Translations under genes and position numbers: made by a program
Assembly (NCBI GenBank): GCA_001599355.1
Contig: BCGQ01000001.1
Location: 2,731,135 to 2,795,134 of the forward strand
Reading direction: 5' to 3'
DNA: 64,000 nucleotides
Source of the DNA: Nakazawaea peltata
Taxonomy: Eukaryota > Ascomycota > Pichiomycetes > Alaninales > Pachysolenaceae
In this document: piece after piece, positions 18,528 through 29,706 of the stretch
Position numbering within the stretch: the first letter of the stretch is position 1
Layout: each line of letters opens with the position of its first letter
Notes under the pieces: generated by a model
What the model was told of the DNA's origin: nothing
The model's database searches: none
The model's input: only the letters and a program-made list of their open reading frames with translations

Positions 18528-21233
18528 TTATTTAACTTGAACAGGAATGTAGACAAGAGCTTTCTTCTTACCGTAACCCTTTGAGCCTGTTTCATCACCT
18601 TCTTCGAGTTCGATCTCTACTTTTAAGCAATACAATCTAGCAACAAGACAACTCTGGAAACTTGGAACCAATGTCTCTTTAAAATTGTGATTTGTGTCCA
18701 TGATGATGGACAATCTATTTTTAAAGACCATTTTACGGGCTCCATTTACAGAAGATTGAGAGGTATCCCAATTTTGATTTACTATGCGGAATCCCTTCAA
18801 TTCAAATGGCTCATCCATGACCGATTTTTGCTGCCTAATGCTGAGCAAAGAGTTCAATGATTTAACCAAGTTAGGATTGATATTGATTTGATCCTGCTCG
18901 TCTCTACTAGAATTCAACACCTCAATCTCTTTCGAAAGCTTCAAGAAACGATTTTTGTAGTTCCTCAACTCTGGAATGACTCCATTGTTGTTATGTTTAG
19001 CGAAACTAAACACTTTTCTCGATGCCTCGTGCAAATTTTCATTGGTATTGAGGTCGATATTTTCATTGGTGGCATTGAGGAACATATCGATCCTCAAATT
19101 GATCGGGAATGGATGCTTGGAATCAAGAGTCAATGCGCACATAGATACAGTTACGTTCTTGATCTTCGGAGGTCTTTGGAAATCTTCCATTCCAGATAAA
19201 GATTTGACAGACACAAATTCCAAGTCCAAATCAAGAGAATTGTATATAGGTTCTGGGATATTTTGAGCCTCATTTTGAGATCTCATTACCAGGATATTAT
19301 TGCTCAAAGGATTAGTCAACTTTTCATGTTCCAAATGATTCTTCAGTTGCTGTTTCTTACGCTCCGAAATCATATCCCAAATGGTCTTGGAACGTTCAGA
19401 TTTGAAGCTAAGAGGAGTCCTGTATAACAAGTCGAAATCGATCAGATCACATGAGATTTTCAAGAACGAAGCACGAGAATAATGCTCGATGAAACTCCTG
19501 TTCAATTTGTCCAATATAAATAAGGTCAGATTGGTCTTTGAGATCGAATTGATTTCGTTGATAATGGAATTTTGAGAGCTCTTAGTGAGGAAACTGACGA
19601 TAGAACAAACTCTGGAATCATTCAGACGTAATTGCTGGTTCAAATATTTACGTTGAGCATCTTTGAAGTCGGTGATCTTCTGCAGATCTCTACTACGTTT
19701 GATATGAGATTTCGCCAGTAAAAACGAATCTCCATCTTCAGGCAGTAATTGCCTATTGAGACGGCCCAATTCTAACTGCTTACGTTTTGAACTCACAGCT
19801 GCAATCTTACGAGAAGGCTTTTCTTCGTCACTAGAACTATGGTACTTTGACAGCTTCTTAGAGGCCTCGATAATGCTATCTAGACGGGTAATTTCGTTCT
19901 CAAAACGTACACGCAAGCTCTCTAAAGAGAAATAGTCATCTCTTGACTTCGAAAGAGGTGCAAAATCATCCACTGGGGAAGGATTTATATAATGAGGGAC
20001 GATCCGTAACTGATGTTTCAGGTCGTTAATGATGTTGTAAGGAGTAGAAGAAGCATCGGCCTCGGTTCCGATCAATACAGAGTTGATACCATAACTGACA
20101 GCGAGTCCATTAGGGCATAAATCATTGGTGAATACTCCATCACCACCTTTAACATAAAGAGAATCGTTTAATTTGTCAGATTCCGATATGTTCCCATGAT
20201 GAGTGGTTTGGTTATGAAGAGCCGAAAGGTTATGACAAACATATCCTCTATCAGGAATGGTTCCGAGCCAGCCGGAAGAGTCTTTACTGATGCCTAAACT
20301 TGGGATCAATTTCAAATGATCTCCAATTTGATTTTCACAGGTATTATCCAATAAATTTTCGGGTATCACAAAGTTGAACGGCACTTTATAAGACCTTCCA
20401 GGCACGAGAACCTTATCAGAAGGTAAACCATTGTAATAACCATCGGGACCGGCGACAGAACCAGGGTTAGGATCGGCTAAAGAGCTCTCCAAATCGATCA
20501 TTTTCAAGAAAAGATGTCTATATTTGGTTCCGATACCTCTGACGACGGTGATTTCTCCGTATAAAAAGGTGAAAAACATCTCGAATGCCTTCGGTTTGGT
20601 CGAATTGTTAGTAATGACGGCAAAACCTACAATATTATCTCCCTGTTGGTACTCTCTGACGCTGAAATCGTCGGTGACTTGTCTGAAAATGGAGTCAGTC
20701 GAGGCGTCCTTGGCCACGTAGATCTTCATCTTGATGAACTTGTTTTGGAGATGAGTGAGGAGGTTCAAATTATGCAATACGGACTCTTTTTCCGAGTCGA
20801 AATTGATGTCTCTGTAGAATAAATTATGGAGCATTTGTTCTTCTGTAAGTCTATGATGGTGAGAGTTTCGAGAGTTTCTTCTGCGGGAGCCGATGGCGGC
20901 GGTTGTAGAGCCAGTGGCGGAGTTTGAAGTGGATGACGAATGAACTGACGTGTCGTCACGATGATTACGAGACACCAGAACAAATGGCGGTGGGGTATCC
21001 GCCACATCCTCGTCGTCTGACAACATGGGTCTATTGATATAAAACTGATGCATCTGGAAGGAGGGCAAAATGTGACCCTCTGATTTCTTAAGATCACCCA
21101 CACCGAGTCTGGGCACTGATACCGAGACAGAAAGAGTGCTATTCAAGTCATTGGATGGGGTCAGAGACCTGGTATCCTTGTTGGAGGGAGTCGGTGTGGG
21201 AGAATCATGTTTCAATTTTGTGAATATTCGCAT
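18528..21233 (-). CDS. BUL1: Bul1/Bul2-like arrestin, Rsp5 ubiquitin-ligase adaptor
   Basis: A 901-residue protein of the Bul family. These alpha-arrestin-like adaptors bring the Rsp5 ligase to permeases such as Gap1 for ubiquitination and endocytosis. The N-terminal arrestin half is clear: a MKIYVAKDAS strand, GDNIVGFAVITNNS, FTFLYGEITVVRG, then VPGRSYKVPFNFVIPENLLDNTCENQIGDHLKLIPSLG (in two stretches), the Bul signature around the conserved Cys. The C-terminal Bul domain ends near ALVYIPVQVK. The N-terminus is Ser/Thr/Pro-rich. I see no canonical PPxY motif; LPSF at residues 56-59 and PPPF are the nearest. Its nitrogen role fits other window genes, but that link is inference. Confidence 0.8.
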   Translation of the reverse strand: MRIFTKLKHDSPTPTPSNKDTRSLTPSNDLNSTLSVSVSVPRLGVGDLKKSEGHILPSFQMHQFYINRPMLSDDEDVADTPPPFVLVSRNHRDDTSVHSSSTSNSATGSTTAAIGSRRRNSRNSHHHRLTEEQMLHNLFYRDINFDSEKESVLHNLNLLTHLQNKFIKMKIYVAKDASTDSIFRQVTDDFSVREYQQGDNIVGFAVITNNSTKPKAFEMFFTFLYGEITVVRGIGTKYRHLFLKMIDLESSLADPNPGSVAGPDGYYNGLPSDKVLVPGRSYKVPFNFVIPENLLDNTCENQIGDHLKLIPSLGISKDSSGWLGTIPDRGYVCHNLSALHNQTTHHGNISESDKLNDSLYVKGGDGVFTNDLCPNGLAVSYGINSVLIGTEADASSTPYNIINDLKHQLRIVPHYINPSPVDDFAPLSKSRDDYFSLESLRVRFENEITRLDSIIEASKKLSKYHSSSDEEKPSRKIAAVSSKRKQLELGRLNRQLLPEDGDSFLLAKSHIKRSRDLQKITDFKDAQRKYLNQQLRLNDSRVCSIVSFLTKSSQNSIINEINSISKTNLTLFILDKLNRSFIEHYSRASFLKISCDLIDFDLLYRTPLSFKSERSKTIWDMISERKKQQLKNHLEHEKLTNPLSNNILVMRSQNEAQNIPEPIYNSLDLDLEFVSVKSLSGMEDFQRPPKIKNVTVSMCALTLDSKHPFPINLRIDMFLNATNENIDLNTNENLHEASRKVFSFAKHNNNGVIPELRNYKNRFLKLSKEIEVLNSSRDEQDQININPNLVKSLNSLLSIRQQKSVMDEPFELKGFRIVNQNWDTSQSSVNGARKMVFKNRLSIIMDTNHNFKETLVPSFQSCLVARLYCLKVEIELEEGDETGSKGYGKKKALVYIPVQVK

Positions 21234-23108
21234 TTACCAGGATTATTTGGGTGGATAGCCTTGGGCGCTATGGAAATCTGGTAAGTTTGAAGGTACTAAC
21301 GGCGGGTTTTATGGCGTTTGAAGGTCAGAGGTTGGGTTACTTTCTTATGAATAAAAATGGAAACGAGTCCGACAACGATCCTGATTGGCGCGCCTGAGCA
21401 GCTTAAGAGGAAAATGGGGGCGGATTGGAGCGCTTGCGGGGGGAGGGCAAAGAGGGCAAGAAGAGAAGGCAAGAACAGGAAGGCTGATGGGTACGGTCTG
21501 GTGTAGTGTACTGGTTGGTGTAGCTGTGTAGAGCTCTACTGGTGGTCTACAGGTCTACAAGTCTACAGGTCACAGCTCTTGAAGTCTTCCATACGCCCCC
21601 CTACGCTCCCTTCTAGACTTCCTATTTTGCCCTCTGAAATTCCAGAGCCGTGCAAAGAAGAAAAAGACAAGTAAAATTTTTTTTGGTGCCGTTTGAGACT
21701 ATTGTTACTAGGCGCGTACATTATCTAGCATAGATAGGCGCTAAAGCAGGAGAGCAAACTAGGTGGGTATGAGAGAAGGGAGTTTGACAGGTGGGGGGAG
21801 TTAAAGAGGTTGGAATTGTGATTGTTCGGGGTAGAGGAGTTATATGGAGTTGTTCTAGGCCTTCCAGGGGGGAACGGTGCTGCTTTTCACTGACCCAGTT
21901 CCTCTTCAAATTTTTCTGGTTAGGGCCAGATCTGCAGCAATTTGCGCAGGGAACCGAGGAGAAGCATGCCATCACGCAATAGCGCAGAAGTAAAATTGTG
22001 GTGCTGATGATTTACGAAAAAAGAATACAGAGGACAGAGTAAGGGAGAGGAAGAGCTTGCTGATAAGAACGAGATGGAGAAACTCTGTAGGATGATTGGT
22101 TCGATCATGATGTCGTATAACGTTGATGATTGGATGAGCTGACCAAAGTTTGGGAAATGACGTTTTTGATTGGTCATCTCAACAAATCCAGGGGCATGCC
22201 CCCTCGGTCAAAGCTTCATACATATTAAGTCAAAATAGTTAGGGGCTTAGTGAGTGATCTACGAAAATTGGGGGAGCGTTTTTATTGGACGGGTTGTGCG
22301 ATGAGGTGAGGAGCCAATCAGGATGGGGATGGGATTTGGGGAATGGAACGAATACGGTTGATGAGAGGGCATGATGAGTAATTTGATGAGTAATTATGAT
22401 GAGTAGTTATGGGTATAGTTGAAGTATATGATTGGATGAATGAGGTGTGTGATTAAATATTATGCGCTATATATAGTAGGGTAAGCGCAGTTTTGATTGG
22501 CTCATTTAGAGGGGGTGATCAATAAACGAGAAAGGCGAACGAGCAAAGGAAATGAGGAAATGAGCTATAGGCAAGGATTTGAGGGCGGATTGGAAATACG
22601 AAACGATAGTCTGCGATGGTGGACCAGATGTAATTGGGTGAACATTCCCTGAATTTCTATATATATTTATTTTAAATGATATTTAGTCTCTGTAGTAAAC
22701 TTCATATTGAATAAATGTTAAGCAATGAAGAGTTAAGAGAAATTAGACACCCTTAGAATGATTTTCCCTTCAACGGCTGTATCACCAGACCCTGACTCGG
22801 AAATCTGCTGGAGATCATCCCCTCTCTTCTCCCTCTCGGCTTTTACATTTCCCACTCCTCCAACAGCCCCTATTTTTCCCAACTAACTCTGCTCTTCTCC
22901 ACATTAGGAAAAACTACACCCAAATCGAGGTACTTTTTCTCTCAGAACAGTAAGCGAAATCTTAACTAAGGAATCTTTAATAGGAGTAACGTTTCTCGGG
23001 ACACAAATTCGTAATGTGCTAACAGACATAGAAAAAGATCGAAATTCTGGCAAACTCAGTGCGAAGCCTTGTTCAAAAGTTCTTCACAAGGGTTAAAGAT
23101 CCAGTTCC
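21234..23108. promoter_or_regulatory. Long gene-free divergent region rich in CCAAT boxes
   Basis: 1.9 kb between BUL1 (leftward) and JEM1 (rightward) with no convincing reading frame. From 22093 to 22593 there are eight CCAAT boxes in either orientation. Two are perfect TNATTGGT sites (22093-22100 and 22167-22174), the Hap2/3/5 consensus. A GATGAGTAATT unit is repeated near 22374-22410, and a TCTACAGG-type unit near 21545-21570. TATA-like stretches occur at 22466-22475 and 22658-22670. An unannotated noncoding transcript is possible. Confidence 0.5.
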
Positions 23109-25178
23109 ATGAATAGAGATATCAGTATGGGATCAAGATACTGGGCGCTTGTCATGCGCTTGCTTTTGGTGTCGATACTTACAGGTGTGGCGTTTCTGGC
23201 AGGTCCCGATGACGACAGCGCTGTGTTCACGCTGAGGATCAGACAGTTGGATGAATTGTTCAAGACCAAAGGAGCTACCATGGATGTCTTACAACAGTAT
23301 GAATCTGTGATCTCGGATTTCAACAAATTGAACAAGACAACTTCACATGAGATCTTTATACTGCAGAATTTACCTCAATTGTATTTCAAGAAGGGATTGA
23401 TCGAATTTTCATTGGGAAAAGAGTCGTTTGCATTGAATAGTTTCGAGCATTGCCATAGATTGGATCATAATTTGGAGCCATGTAAGGCAAGATTAGTGGA
23501 TTTATACTTGAAAAATGGTCGAATTGACGATTTGGAGCTGTTGGATCAATCCAAGCAGTCCGAGAAGGTACTGGCTTTAAAGCTGTTTGTGTCTTCTGCT
23601 CATAATGAGTACAATGCCAAAGATTATACGTCATGTGTTGAGAGTTGTTCTCTGGGATTGGAAGTTGCTCCTTCATTCAATGATTTGCATGCTCTTCGTA
23701 TTAGTTGTCTGCTCTCAGCACAGCTTGAATACGAGACAAAATTGAAAATATTGACCGATGATTATTCTAGTTTAATTTCTCTGGGTCAATATTCGATTAA
23801 AAGTTCCACAGAAGGATCTTTATGGAGTAATTTCTTTGGATCTAATGAAACTCCAACTGACATTGAATCGAAAAAGTTGGCCAATTTCGAGAAAATCTTC
23901 AAATTATCCCTCTTTGGTAATAAAAATTTCGAGTCTGCCACTCAATCATTGAAAAAATGTCTTCGATTAGACAATGATTACGTTGATTGTCAAGTTTACT
24001 CGAAATTGAATTCTAAATTCACTCCATTTTGGAAGATTTTTGACGAAATATCCATATATTATTCACATTTATATTTGAAAAAAGAAGATGACTCGGAATC
24101 GGACGATTCTAACTTCCATGTGGAAGCTTATCAGATTTCAGACAAAGATTGGGAATTTATTTATGACTTTTTATTCCAACAGAAGGTGAAATTGAGCCCT
24201 AAACACCAACAAATATTAGGAATAACAAAGTTAAAGACCAATTTCGAAGTATTGAAATTTTTGACAGAGAAGTTCTTTGAAGAATTTAACCTTTCTGACA
24301 AGAATCTGTATAGTAAGAGTGAATTCTTGAAAGATTTCACTCGTATAGCAATTGAAAGTATTGTAGTTGTGAAGGGTTATTCTATATCTGGTGCGGATAA
24401 AACCTTGATCAATAAAATGTGTCCACTTATAGACCAATTTTTACCTTGTGATTTGGTTCAACAGGTGGATAAATTATTAAATCAACCTGGACTGACAAGA
24501 AAAGATTATATGGAAGCCAAGAGGATTTTGAGTAAGATGTCACCTCGTAGTCGAAAGACTAGTTTGTGGAATTCGAGAATGAAGAAAATTCAATCGAAAT
24601 TCCCAGCACAACAGCAACAACAAAGACAATACCAAAATTCTCAACAGCATCAACAGTTCTTCCAACAACAACAGCAACAACAATATCAACAGCAACGTCA
24701 GCAGCAACGTCAACAACAGCATAATGTTCCACCTGACGTAGATCATTATAAAGTTCTTGAGGTACCTAAAGATGCCGAGGACGCACAGATTAAAAAACTG
24801 TATCGTGATCTGGTGAAGAAATTCCATCCTGATAAGAATAAAAACAGCAAATTTTCGAAGGAGGAATTAGAACTGAAGATGTCCGAGATTAATAATGCTT
24901 ATGAGGTGTTATCTGATAAGGAGAAGAGACAACAATATGATATGCAACGGTCAGGAGGAGGGGGAGGAAGGTTCCGCCAAGGAGGCCATGGTGGACTGCA
25001 ATTTAGACAAGGTGGTCAAATGTTCCAAGGGGGGTTCCCTGGAGGCCAGGATATATTTGGCCAAATGTTCCTGCAGATGCAAAATCAGCAAGCTAGAAGA
25101 GGACAAGCACAAGGTGCAAGAGGACAGGGACGTGCCCAGGGACGAGCCCAGGGACAGAGAAGGGGTGGCTTCTTTTAG
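23109..25178 (+). CDS. JEM1: ER lumenal J-domain co-chaperone (Jem1)
   Basis: A 689-residue DnaJ-type partner of the ER Hsp70 Kar2, needed in yeast for nuclear membrane fusion and ER protein quality control. An N-terminal hydrophobic segment (residues about 10-31) serves as signal or anchor. TPR-like helices follow (about 60-300). A Gln-rich linker (about 500-540) precedes the J domain at about 545-615, with the HPD triad at 573-575. The same order, including the poly-Gln linker before a C-terminal J domain, is found in S. cerevisiae Jem1 (645 residues). The tail is Gly/Arg/Gln-rich. CTG at 24798-24800 (residue 564) sits at the invariant Ala of the J-domain helix II motif (IKKAYR), one of the code-reassignment clues. 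Met7 is an alternative start. Confidence 0.88.
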   Translation: MNRDISMGSRYWALVMRLLLVSILTGVAFLAGPDDDSAVFTLRIRQLDELFKTKGATMDVLQQYESVISDFNKLNKTTSHEIFILQNLPQLYFKKGLIEFSLGKESFALNSFEHCHRLDHNLEPCKARLVDLYLKNGRIDDLELLDQSKQSEKVLALKLFVSSAHNEYNAKDYTSCVESCSLGLEVAPSFNDLHALRISCLLSAQLEYETKLKILTDDYSSLISLGQYSIKSSTEGSLWSNFFGSNETPTDIESKKLANFEKIFKLSLFGNKNFESATQSLKKCLRLDNDYVDCQVYSKLNSKFTPFWKIFDEISIYYSHLYLKKEDDSESDDSNFHVEAYQISDKDWEFIYDFLFQQKVKLSPKHQQILGITKLKTNFEVLKFLTEKFFEEFNLSDKNLYSKSEFLKDFTRIAIESIVVVKGYSISGADKTLINKMCPLIDQFLPCDLVQQVDKLLNQPGLTRKDYMEAKRILSKMSPRSRKTSLWNSRMKKIQSKFPAQQQQQRQYQNSQQHQQFFQQQQQQQYQQQRQQQRQQQHNVPPDVDHYKVLEVPKDAEDAQIKKLYRDLVKKFHPDKNKNSKFSKEELELKMSEINNAYEVLSDKEKRQQYDMQRSGGGGGRFRQGGHGGLQFRQGGQMFQGGFPGGQDIFGQMFLQMQNQQARRGQAQGARGQGRAQGRAQGQRRGGFF

Positions 25179-25524
25179 AAAATAGAAAATGGTAATCTCA
25201 ATAAATGATATCAATTGAAGTATTTAGAGGGGGTAATTAATTAACCTAATTGGGAATATTAGGCGTACACGACATATATAATTAGTTAACCCAATTTGGA
25301 ATATTAGGAATACACGACCAAAATAGTACTATTTTAGGGGTTAGATGAGATATTGAGGTTGAAAAGTACAGTCAAACAGTATCAAAGGATAATGAAATTG
25401 CGATATTCACCTTCTCAACACCATTAAGTAACCCTCAGTGCAATACAAGATTAATTTACCAATAATAAAATCTACTTTTAATTTATAATGGTATCTAGTT
25501 GTAAAAGATGAGATTATTTAAAGA
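25179..25524. other. AT-rich spacer between convergent genes
   Basis: 346 bases between the 3' ends of JEM1 and APE3. Apart from the 33-base direct repeat pair listed separately, it is AT-rich with no coding potential. An intergenic 3'-3' location with AT-rich repeats is where yeast replication origins are often found, but no origin is shown. Confidence 0.4.
25241..25318. repeat. Pair of 33-base direct repeats with Mcm1-like cores
   Basis: Copy 1 is 25241-25273 and copy 2 is 25286-25318: 29 of 33 positions are identical, with a period of 45 bases. Shared blocks are TTAACC, GGAATATTAGG and TACACGAC. Each copy carries a CCYWWWNNRG sequence (CCTAATTGGG and CCCAATTTGG), the relaxed Mcm1 consensus. 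Confidence 0.65.
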
Positions 25525-27042
25525 TCAAATAACATAGAAAGATCCATGTTTGGTGAACTTCTTGGTATATTCATCACCAACCTTCGCGACAGAAATCTCA
25601 GCCTTAGGGAAATCCTCAAGACTCTTAGCATAAGTGGCAACAGAATGAGCAATCAACTTAGTGTTAACGATCCAAGAATCATAGTTAAGATTAGTCAAAT
25701 CGTCACATAATTCATGGTAACAAACATCATACTGTTCACCGGAAGTACCGCCGAACATCTCAGCTTCCTTGGCACTCTTCAATGCCTCAGCACCAGTAGC
25801 AATTCCTCCTCCAGGAATACCGGCATCGATGAACAGAACATAATCGGATCTACCGTCGAATGGAATCAAAGTATAGTTATGACCATGGGAAACGTACCAA
25901 TCGATATACAAGTTTTTCAATTCTTCGGAACCAACTGGGTTGTCAATGTTATTAGCATCATAAACTTGGAATGCGTAGTTTGGAGAAGCCATCATATCAT
26001 AGTCCATGAACAAACGGATCTTCAGTTTCTCCAGTTCAGGTAAAACACTGACGTAGTAATCACTTCCAAGTAAACCTTCTTCTTCCAGAGACCACCAAGC
26101 GAAACGGACACTGTTATTCAATTTGAAATGAGTCAATTGCTCGGCAATTTCAAGAAGAGACAAAGATCCTGAACCATCATCGTTCAATCCTGGTCCCAGA
26201 ATGACACTATCAGAGTGAGCACCTAACATGACAACGTTGTCTTGGTCTCCGTCGGTGGACTGAGCTACAATGTTGATGGTGTGAATCAAGTTGACTTCAG
26301 CATCAACATCAAGGGTCAGCTCTACAGGACCTTCCAAAGCAAGAAGCTTGACCCCATCCTCTTGAGAAATACTAATAGTTGGGGCAGAGGAGTGGTCATG
26401 TTTGTTAGCTGGAGGTTCCAAAGTACCAGCAGCATTACCAGGCTCATTGTTATAGATGATAGCACCAAGAGCACCCAGGCTGTGGGCCAACTTGGATTTT
26501 TGACTGAAACTACATTCTCCACGCTTGATCAAAGCAATCGACCCAGCTGTACTGTTTGAAGGATAATCACTGGCGTCACAACCAAGGTTGTTGACGATGG
26601 TTAAAGGTCCAGTAACAGGGCCACCAGTTGATGGGGTCAAAGACATACCTAATGCCGACTCAATGGTCTCACCATTGGCAACCAAGGATACATTGAAGAT
26701 CTTACTATCATACAGACTGAATTCTTGAACTGAAACGTCGTAGAAAGGCTTCAATTTCTTCAATTTATGCAAGATATGGTTGATAGTGGCCCAATGACCT
26801 GGACTTCCGATGACTCTAGTTGGGTGACCATACTTCTTGACCGAAGCTCCGGCCAATTCATACAATTTCTCGGCCTTAATCTTCAAGTTCTCGGTGGTAA
26901 TCAAGGCTTGAAGATCTTCAGTGTCGATGAGAGGCTTGTCGACGGTGGTTGGGAGGTCGAACTCGAAGAATTCTTGGAACTCGTTAGGGAGAATAGCAGC
27001 TTGGGCAATCCCGGCTGCCAGTAATAAGAGCAGCAACTTCAT
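25525..27042 (-). CDS. APE3: Vacuolar aminopeptidase Y
   Basis: A 505-residue M28-family zinc aminopeptidase that works in the vacuole. A cleavable signal peptide (KLLLLLLAAGIAQA) is followed by a propeptide, then a protease-associated (PA) insert (about residues 140-240: GPLTIVNNLGC, KRGECSFSQKS). The catalytic core has the zinc ligands in order: His of GAHSDSV, Asp of GLNDDGSGS, the Glu pair of SLEEEGLLGS, Asp of FMDYDMM and His of CYHELCDD. The region near the C-terminus matches S. cerevisiae Ape3 almost word for word (NTKLIAHSVATYAKS). Several N-glycosylation sites (NxS/T) fit secretory transit. Slightly shorter than the 537-residue orthologue. Confidence 0.94.
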   Translation of the reverse strand: MKLLLLLLAAGIAQAAILPNEFQEFFEFDLPTTVDKPLIDTEDLQALITTENLKIKAEKLYELAGASVKKYGHPTRVIGSPGHWATINHILHKLKKLKPFYDVSVQEFSLYDSKIFNVSLVANGETIESALGMSLTPSTGGPVTGPLTIVNNLGCDASDYPSNSTAGSIALIKRGECSFSQKSKLAHSLGALGAIIYNNEPGNAAGTLEPPANKHDHSSAPTISISQEDGVKLLALEGPVELTLDVDAEVNLIHTINIVAQSTDGDQDNVVMLGAHSDSVILGPGLNDDGSGSLSLLEIAEQLTHFKLNNSVRFAWWSLEEEGLLGSDYYVSVLPELEKLKIRLFMDYDMMASPNYAFQVYDANNIDNPVGSEELKNLYIDWYVSHGHNYTLIPFDGRSDYVLFIDAGIPGGGIATGAEALKSAKEAEMFGGTSGEQYDVCYHELCDDLTNLNYDSWIVNTKLIAHSVATYAKSLEDFPKAEISVAKVGDEYTKKFTKHGSFYVI

Positions 27043-27209
27043 TGTAGTTGTTTACGTGGTGTTGGAGCAATGGGGTGATTAATTATATCATTATAAATAG
27101 GAGCCGTTTGGGTGTGGCTGCAAGGTGTGGGAGCCGCGGGAGAATCCGCGGAAATTACTATTTTGGGAAAGATGTCGTACGGGGGGTTTTTGGAATTAAA
27201 TACACGACT

Positions 27210-28073
27210 TTAATCAAGGATGAGGGTTACCGATGACTTGAGGGATGCAAGTTGTTCATCGACAACTCTATAATCGTTGAAAGCTGTTCCATACCAGTTG
27301 TAAAGGTACAGGTTCACTATTGCGTAAATGAATAACCCGAAAATTTGAAGAGGTAAACATTCTGACCCATCTTTGTTAAATGAACTTTCAGTAATAATAA
27401 ATAGGAACAGGGAATAAAACAGAAAGTTGTAGAAATCATGTTTCTTGTAGTCATCTAAGAGATCAGTAGGGAGAGAGGTCTCTTCTTCAGTAAATTGAAG
27501 GAATTCATGTGTTGGTTGATATTTGTGGAGACCTTTTGGTGTTTTGTAGTTGAGGGCATTATCTTTAACTTGAACTAATCCTAAAATGAACAGTACAAAG
27601 GGGGTCATATTGACTAGGGATAAAGTGAACAGGTAGAATAAAGTTGACTGGGTGCGTTCACAGATTTTATGAGTACTCATACCAAATGCACTTACAACCC
27701 CAACAGAACAAGCCACAAGCATTCCTACTCTCGATTTCCATATCTTATTGAAATATGATGTGTTCAAAATTTGATAAATAAAAGCCAGATGTAAACTGAA
27801 ATAAATGGTCGATAAAATAATTTGAAACCAAACAGATTTCTCGATATCCACCAACTTTTGAGTAATACTGATAGTTAAAATCCCACTAACCGATGTTATC
27901 ACGTAAAGTTTAGTGTAGATCTGGAATTCTGCGATGGGGATTCTGTATTTGGTGTTGGCGACAATATGTCTGAGTTTTGGGATCTGTACAAAGAGAAACC
28001 TCACTATAAGCAACGATAGAATCGTTGACAGCGGGGTCATCAACAGGGCTAGTATTTGGTGCAATAGCGTCAT
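27210..28073 (-). CDS. Multi-pass membrane protein of unknown function
   Basis: A 287-residue protein that I do not recognise. Hydrophobic segments suggest seven or so transmembrane helices: about residues 5-30, 52-72, 82-105, 115-133, 142-165, 215-233 and 240-260. A hydrophilic loop of about 40 residues (KTPKGLHKYQPTHEF...LDDYKKHDF) separates helices five and six, and short soluble ends flank the bundle. There is no cleavable signal, and no transporter or receptor motif is visible. It lies next to APE3 on the same strand, with about 170 bases between. Codon use and the clean ATG support a real gene. Confidence 0.72.
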   Translation of the reverse strand: MTLLHQILALLMTPLSTILSLLIVRFLFVQIPKLRHIVANTKYRIPIAEFQIYTKLYVITSVSGILTISITQKLVDIEKSVWFQIILSTIYFSLHLAFIYQILNTSYFNKIWKSRVGMLVACSVGVVSAFGMSTHKICERTQSTLFYLFTLSLVNMTPFVLFILGLVQVKDNALNYKTPKGLHKYQPTHEFLQFTEEETSLPTDLLDDYKKHDFYNFLFYSLFLFIITESSFNKDGSECLPLQIFGLFIYAIVNLYLYNWYGTAFNDYRVVDEQLASLKSSVTLILD

Positions 28074-29706
28074 GGTGTGGTTGGTAGATCTGGCATTGTA
28101 TTTAGTAGATGAATAAATAATTTTGAACCCATCAGGGGCCCTTTTTTCCTTTCAAAGTTTTTCCGTTGCATGAAAAATTTAAAAATTACGTCATATTTAA
28201 GGGAGATCGAGGGGGTGAGGAATGAAGGGACGATGAAGGAACGATGAAGGGAGGTAAAGGGGTGAGACAAGGGGAGGATATTGTGAAGGGTAGAGCAAAT
28301 AGGGTAGGCAGTGGAAGAGAAAGATGTTGATTAAAGGTGATGAAGAAGAAATCAAGGGATTGAAGGAAGCAAGGGGGGAGAAGATGAGAAGAGATTTAAC
28401 AGGGTAAGCAATGGATAGAATTTGACTACAAATTAGGTAGTGAAGGAACAGAATAGGACTTTGAATACAAGGAACGAGGAAGGTTAGATTGATTTGGTTG
28501 GTCGCGTTCTAAGGCCAGGTCGTGCAATGTCCAAAACTGTTTCTCTTATTTTTTGGCAGTCTTATTAAAATTTGGTTGAAGGGATGTTGATGTCCCGGGA
28601 ACTAAAGCCTGGGACTAAAAGCGACACGTAAATTGACGTGAACTCTTGGGAATCCCGAGTCGGAATCGATATTCGTACGCTTTGTTTATCTAGATCCCTT
28701 CCCGCGTGTTTGTTCCTCTTTTGTACATTTATGTGGGGTGATCCCGGGGGAATTTCAAACTTTCACCCGAGGTGTAAAAAAATCTGGGGAAATTTGACAG
28801 CAAAATGTAGAATGAATAGAATGTTAGTTTTGTAAGTTAGTTGATTGGACATACAGTGTAGGGGGCTGAATTAGAAGGATGCATTAGTGAATTCGAGAAA
28901 AAACGGGTGGATCGGGAGAGTTGGTGTAGGTGAGAACCAAATAATAGTAGTAATCCCGGAGTAACTATAGTGAATAATAGAGATCTAGAGTGGGAGGAAG
29001 AATAAGGTTGATTTAAGTTTGAGAGAAATAGAGTTTGGTGTGTGGATTGGACTCTGAATTCGTAGTATACTATTAACTCACATCTCTCAGTTATCATTGA
29101 CCAATAATAATATGACCAATTATCGTACTACCACTGTAGATTATTGTGTGATTATACACTACTATTGAGCGCGCAAAAACTTGACTCTGAATTGTGGTAA
29201 ATTAACTCTGCTGCGCAATTCCTGTTCCGGTCCGTTTTTTCAGGGTTAATTAGGGAGATGAGTCATGGAGAATAATGCATAAGAATAACGATGAATGCAA
29301 GTAGAGTATCGTCATAAAAAGAGTGTGATGTGGGTAGAGAGTGATAGCAGTACGAGCAGTAGTACGAGCAGTGCGATAGCAGTACGATGTAGAACATGTA
29401 AGTAGTGTATCTGTACACCCTCCCCCCATCGATGTATCCCGCAACCTTACAGTTACTCCCGGCCCCTATCCCGGCCATGCAACCCAAGTGATTTCATCGC
29501 TCCCATAAAATTTTTCTCTCCTTCTTCTCTATTAAGAAAAAAAAAAATGACCAGAATTCCCGGGTCTTCAACTGCGTGCAATCGCAGCCTTAATCTGCAA
29601 TCAAAGTCATCTTAGTTGAGTTTAGTGGAAAATTTTTTATAAATAAAGATATTTCTGGAGATTGGAAATTGGAGGTGTGTAGTTTTTGTCCAATTGCTTT
29701 ATTAAG
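28074..29706. promoter_or_regulatory. Long promoter region upstream of pyruvate carboxylase
   Basis: 1.6 kb without a supported gene. Simple repeats occur: GATGAAGG units near 28215-28255, and AGCAGTACGA-type units, with imperfect copies, at about 29344-29388. A TATA box, TATAAATA, is at 29638-29645, 62 bases before the pyruvate carboxylase ATG. A reading frame at 28638-28835 is not convincing. Confidence 0.5.

Noticed and set aside
21269-21330. ATG, GTAAGT and TACTAAC in close order, suggesting a small spliced gene
   Set aside because: Donor and branch point are only 13 bases apart, too short for splicing, and the downstream frame soon stops.
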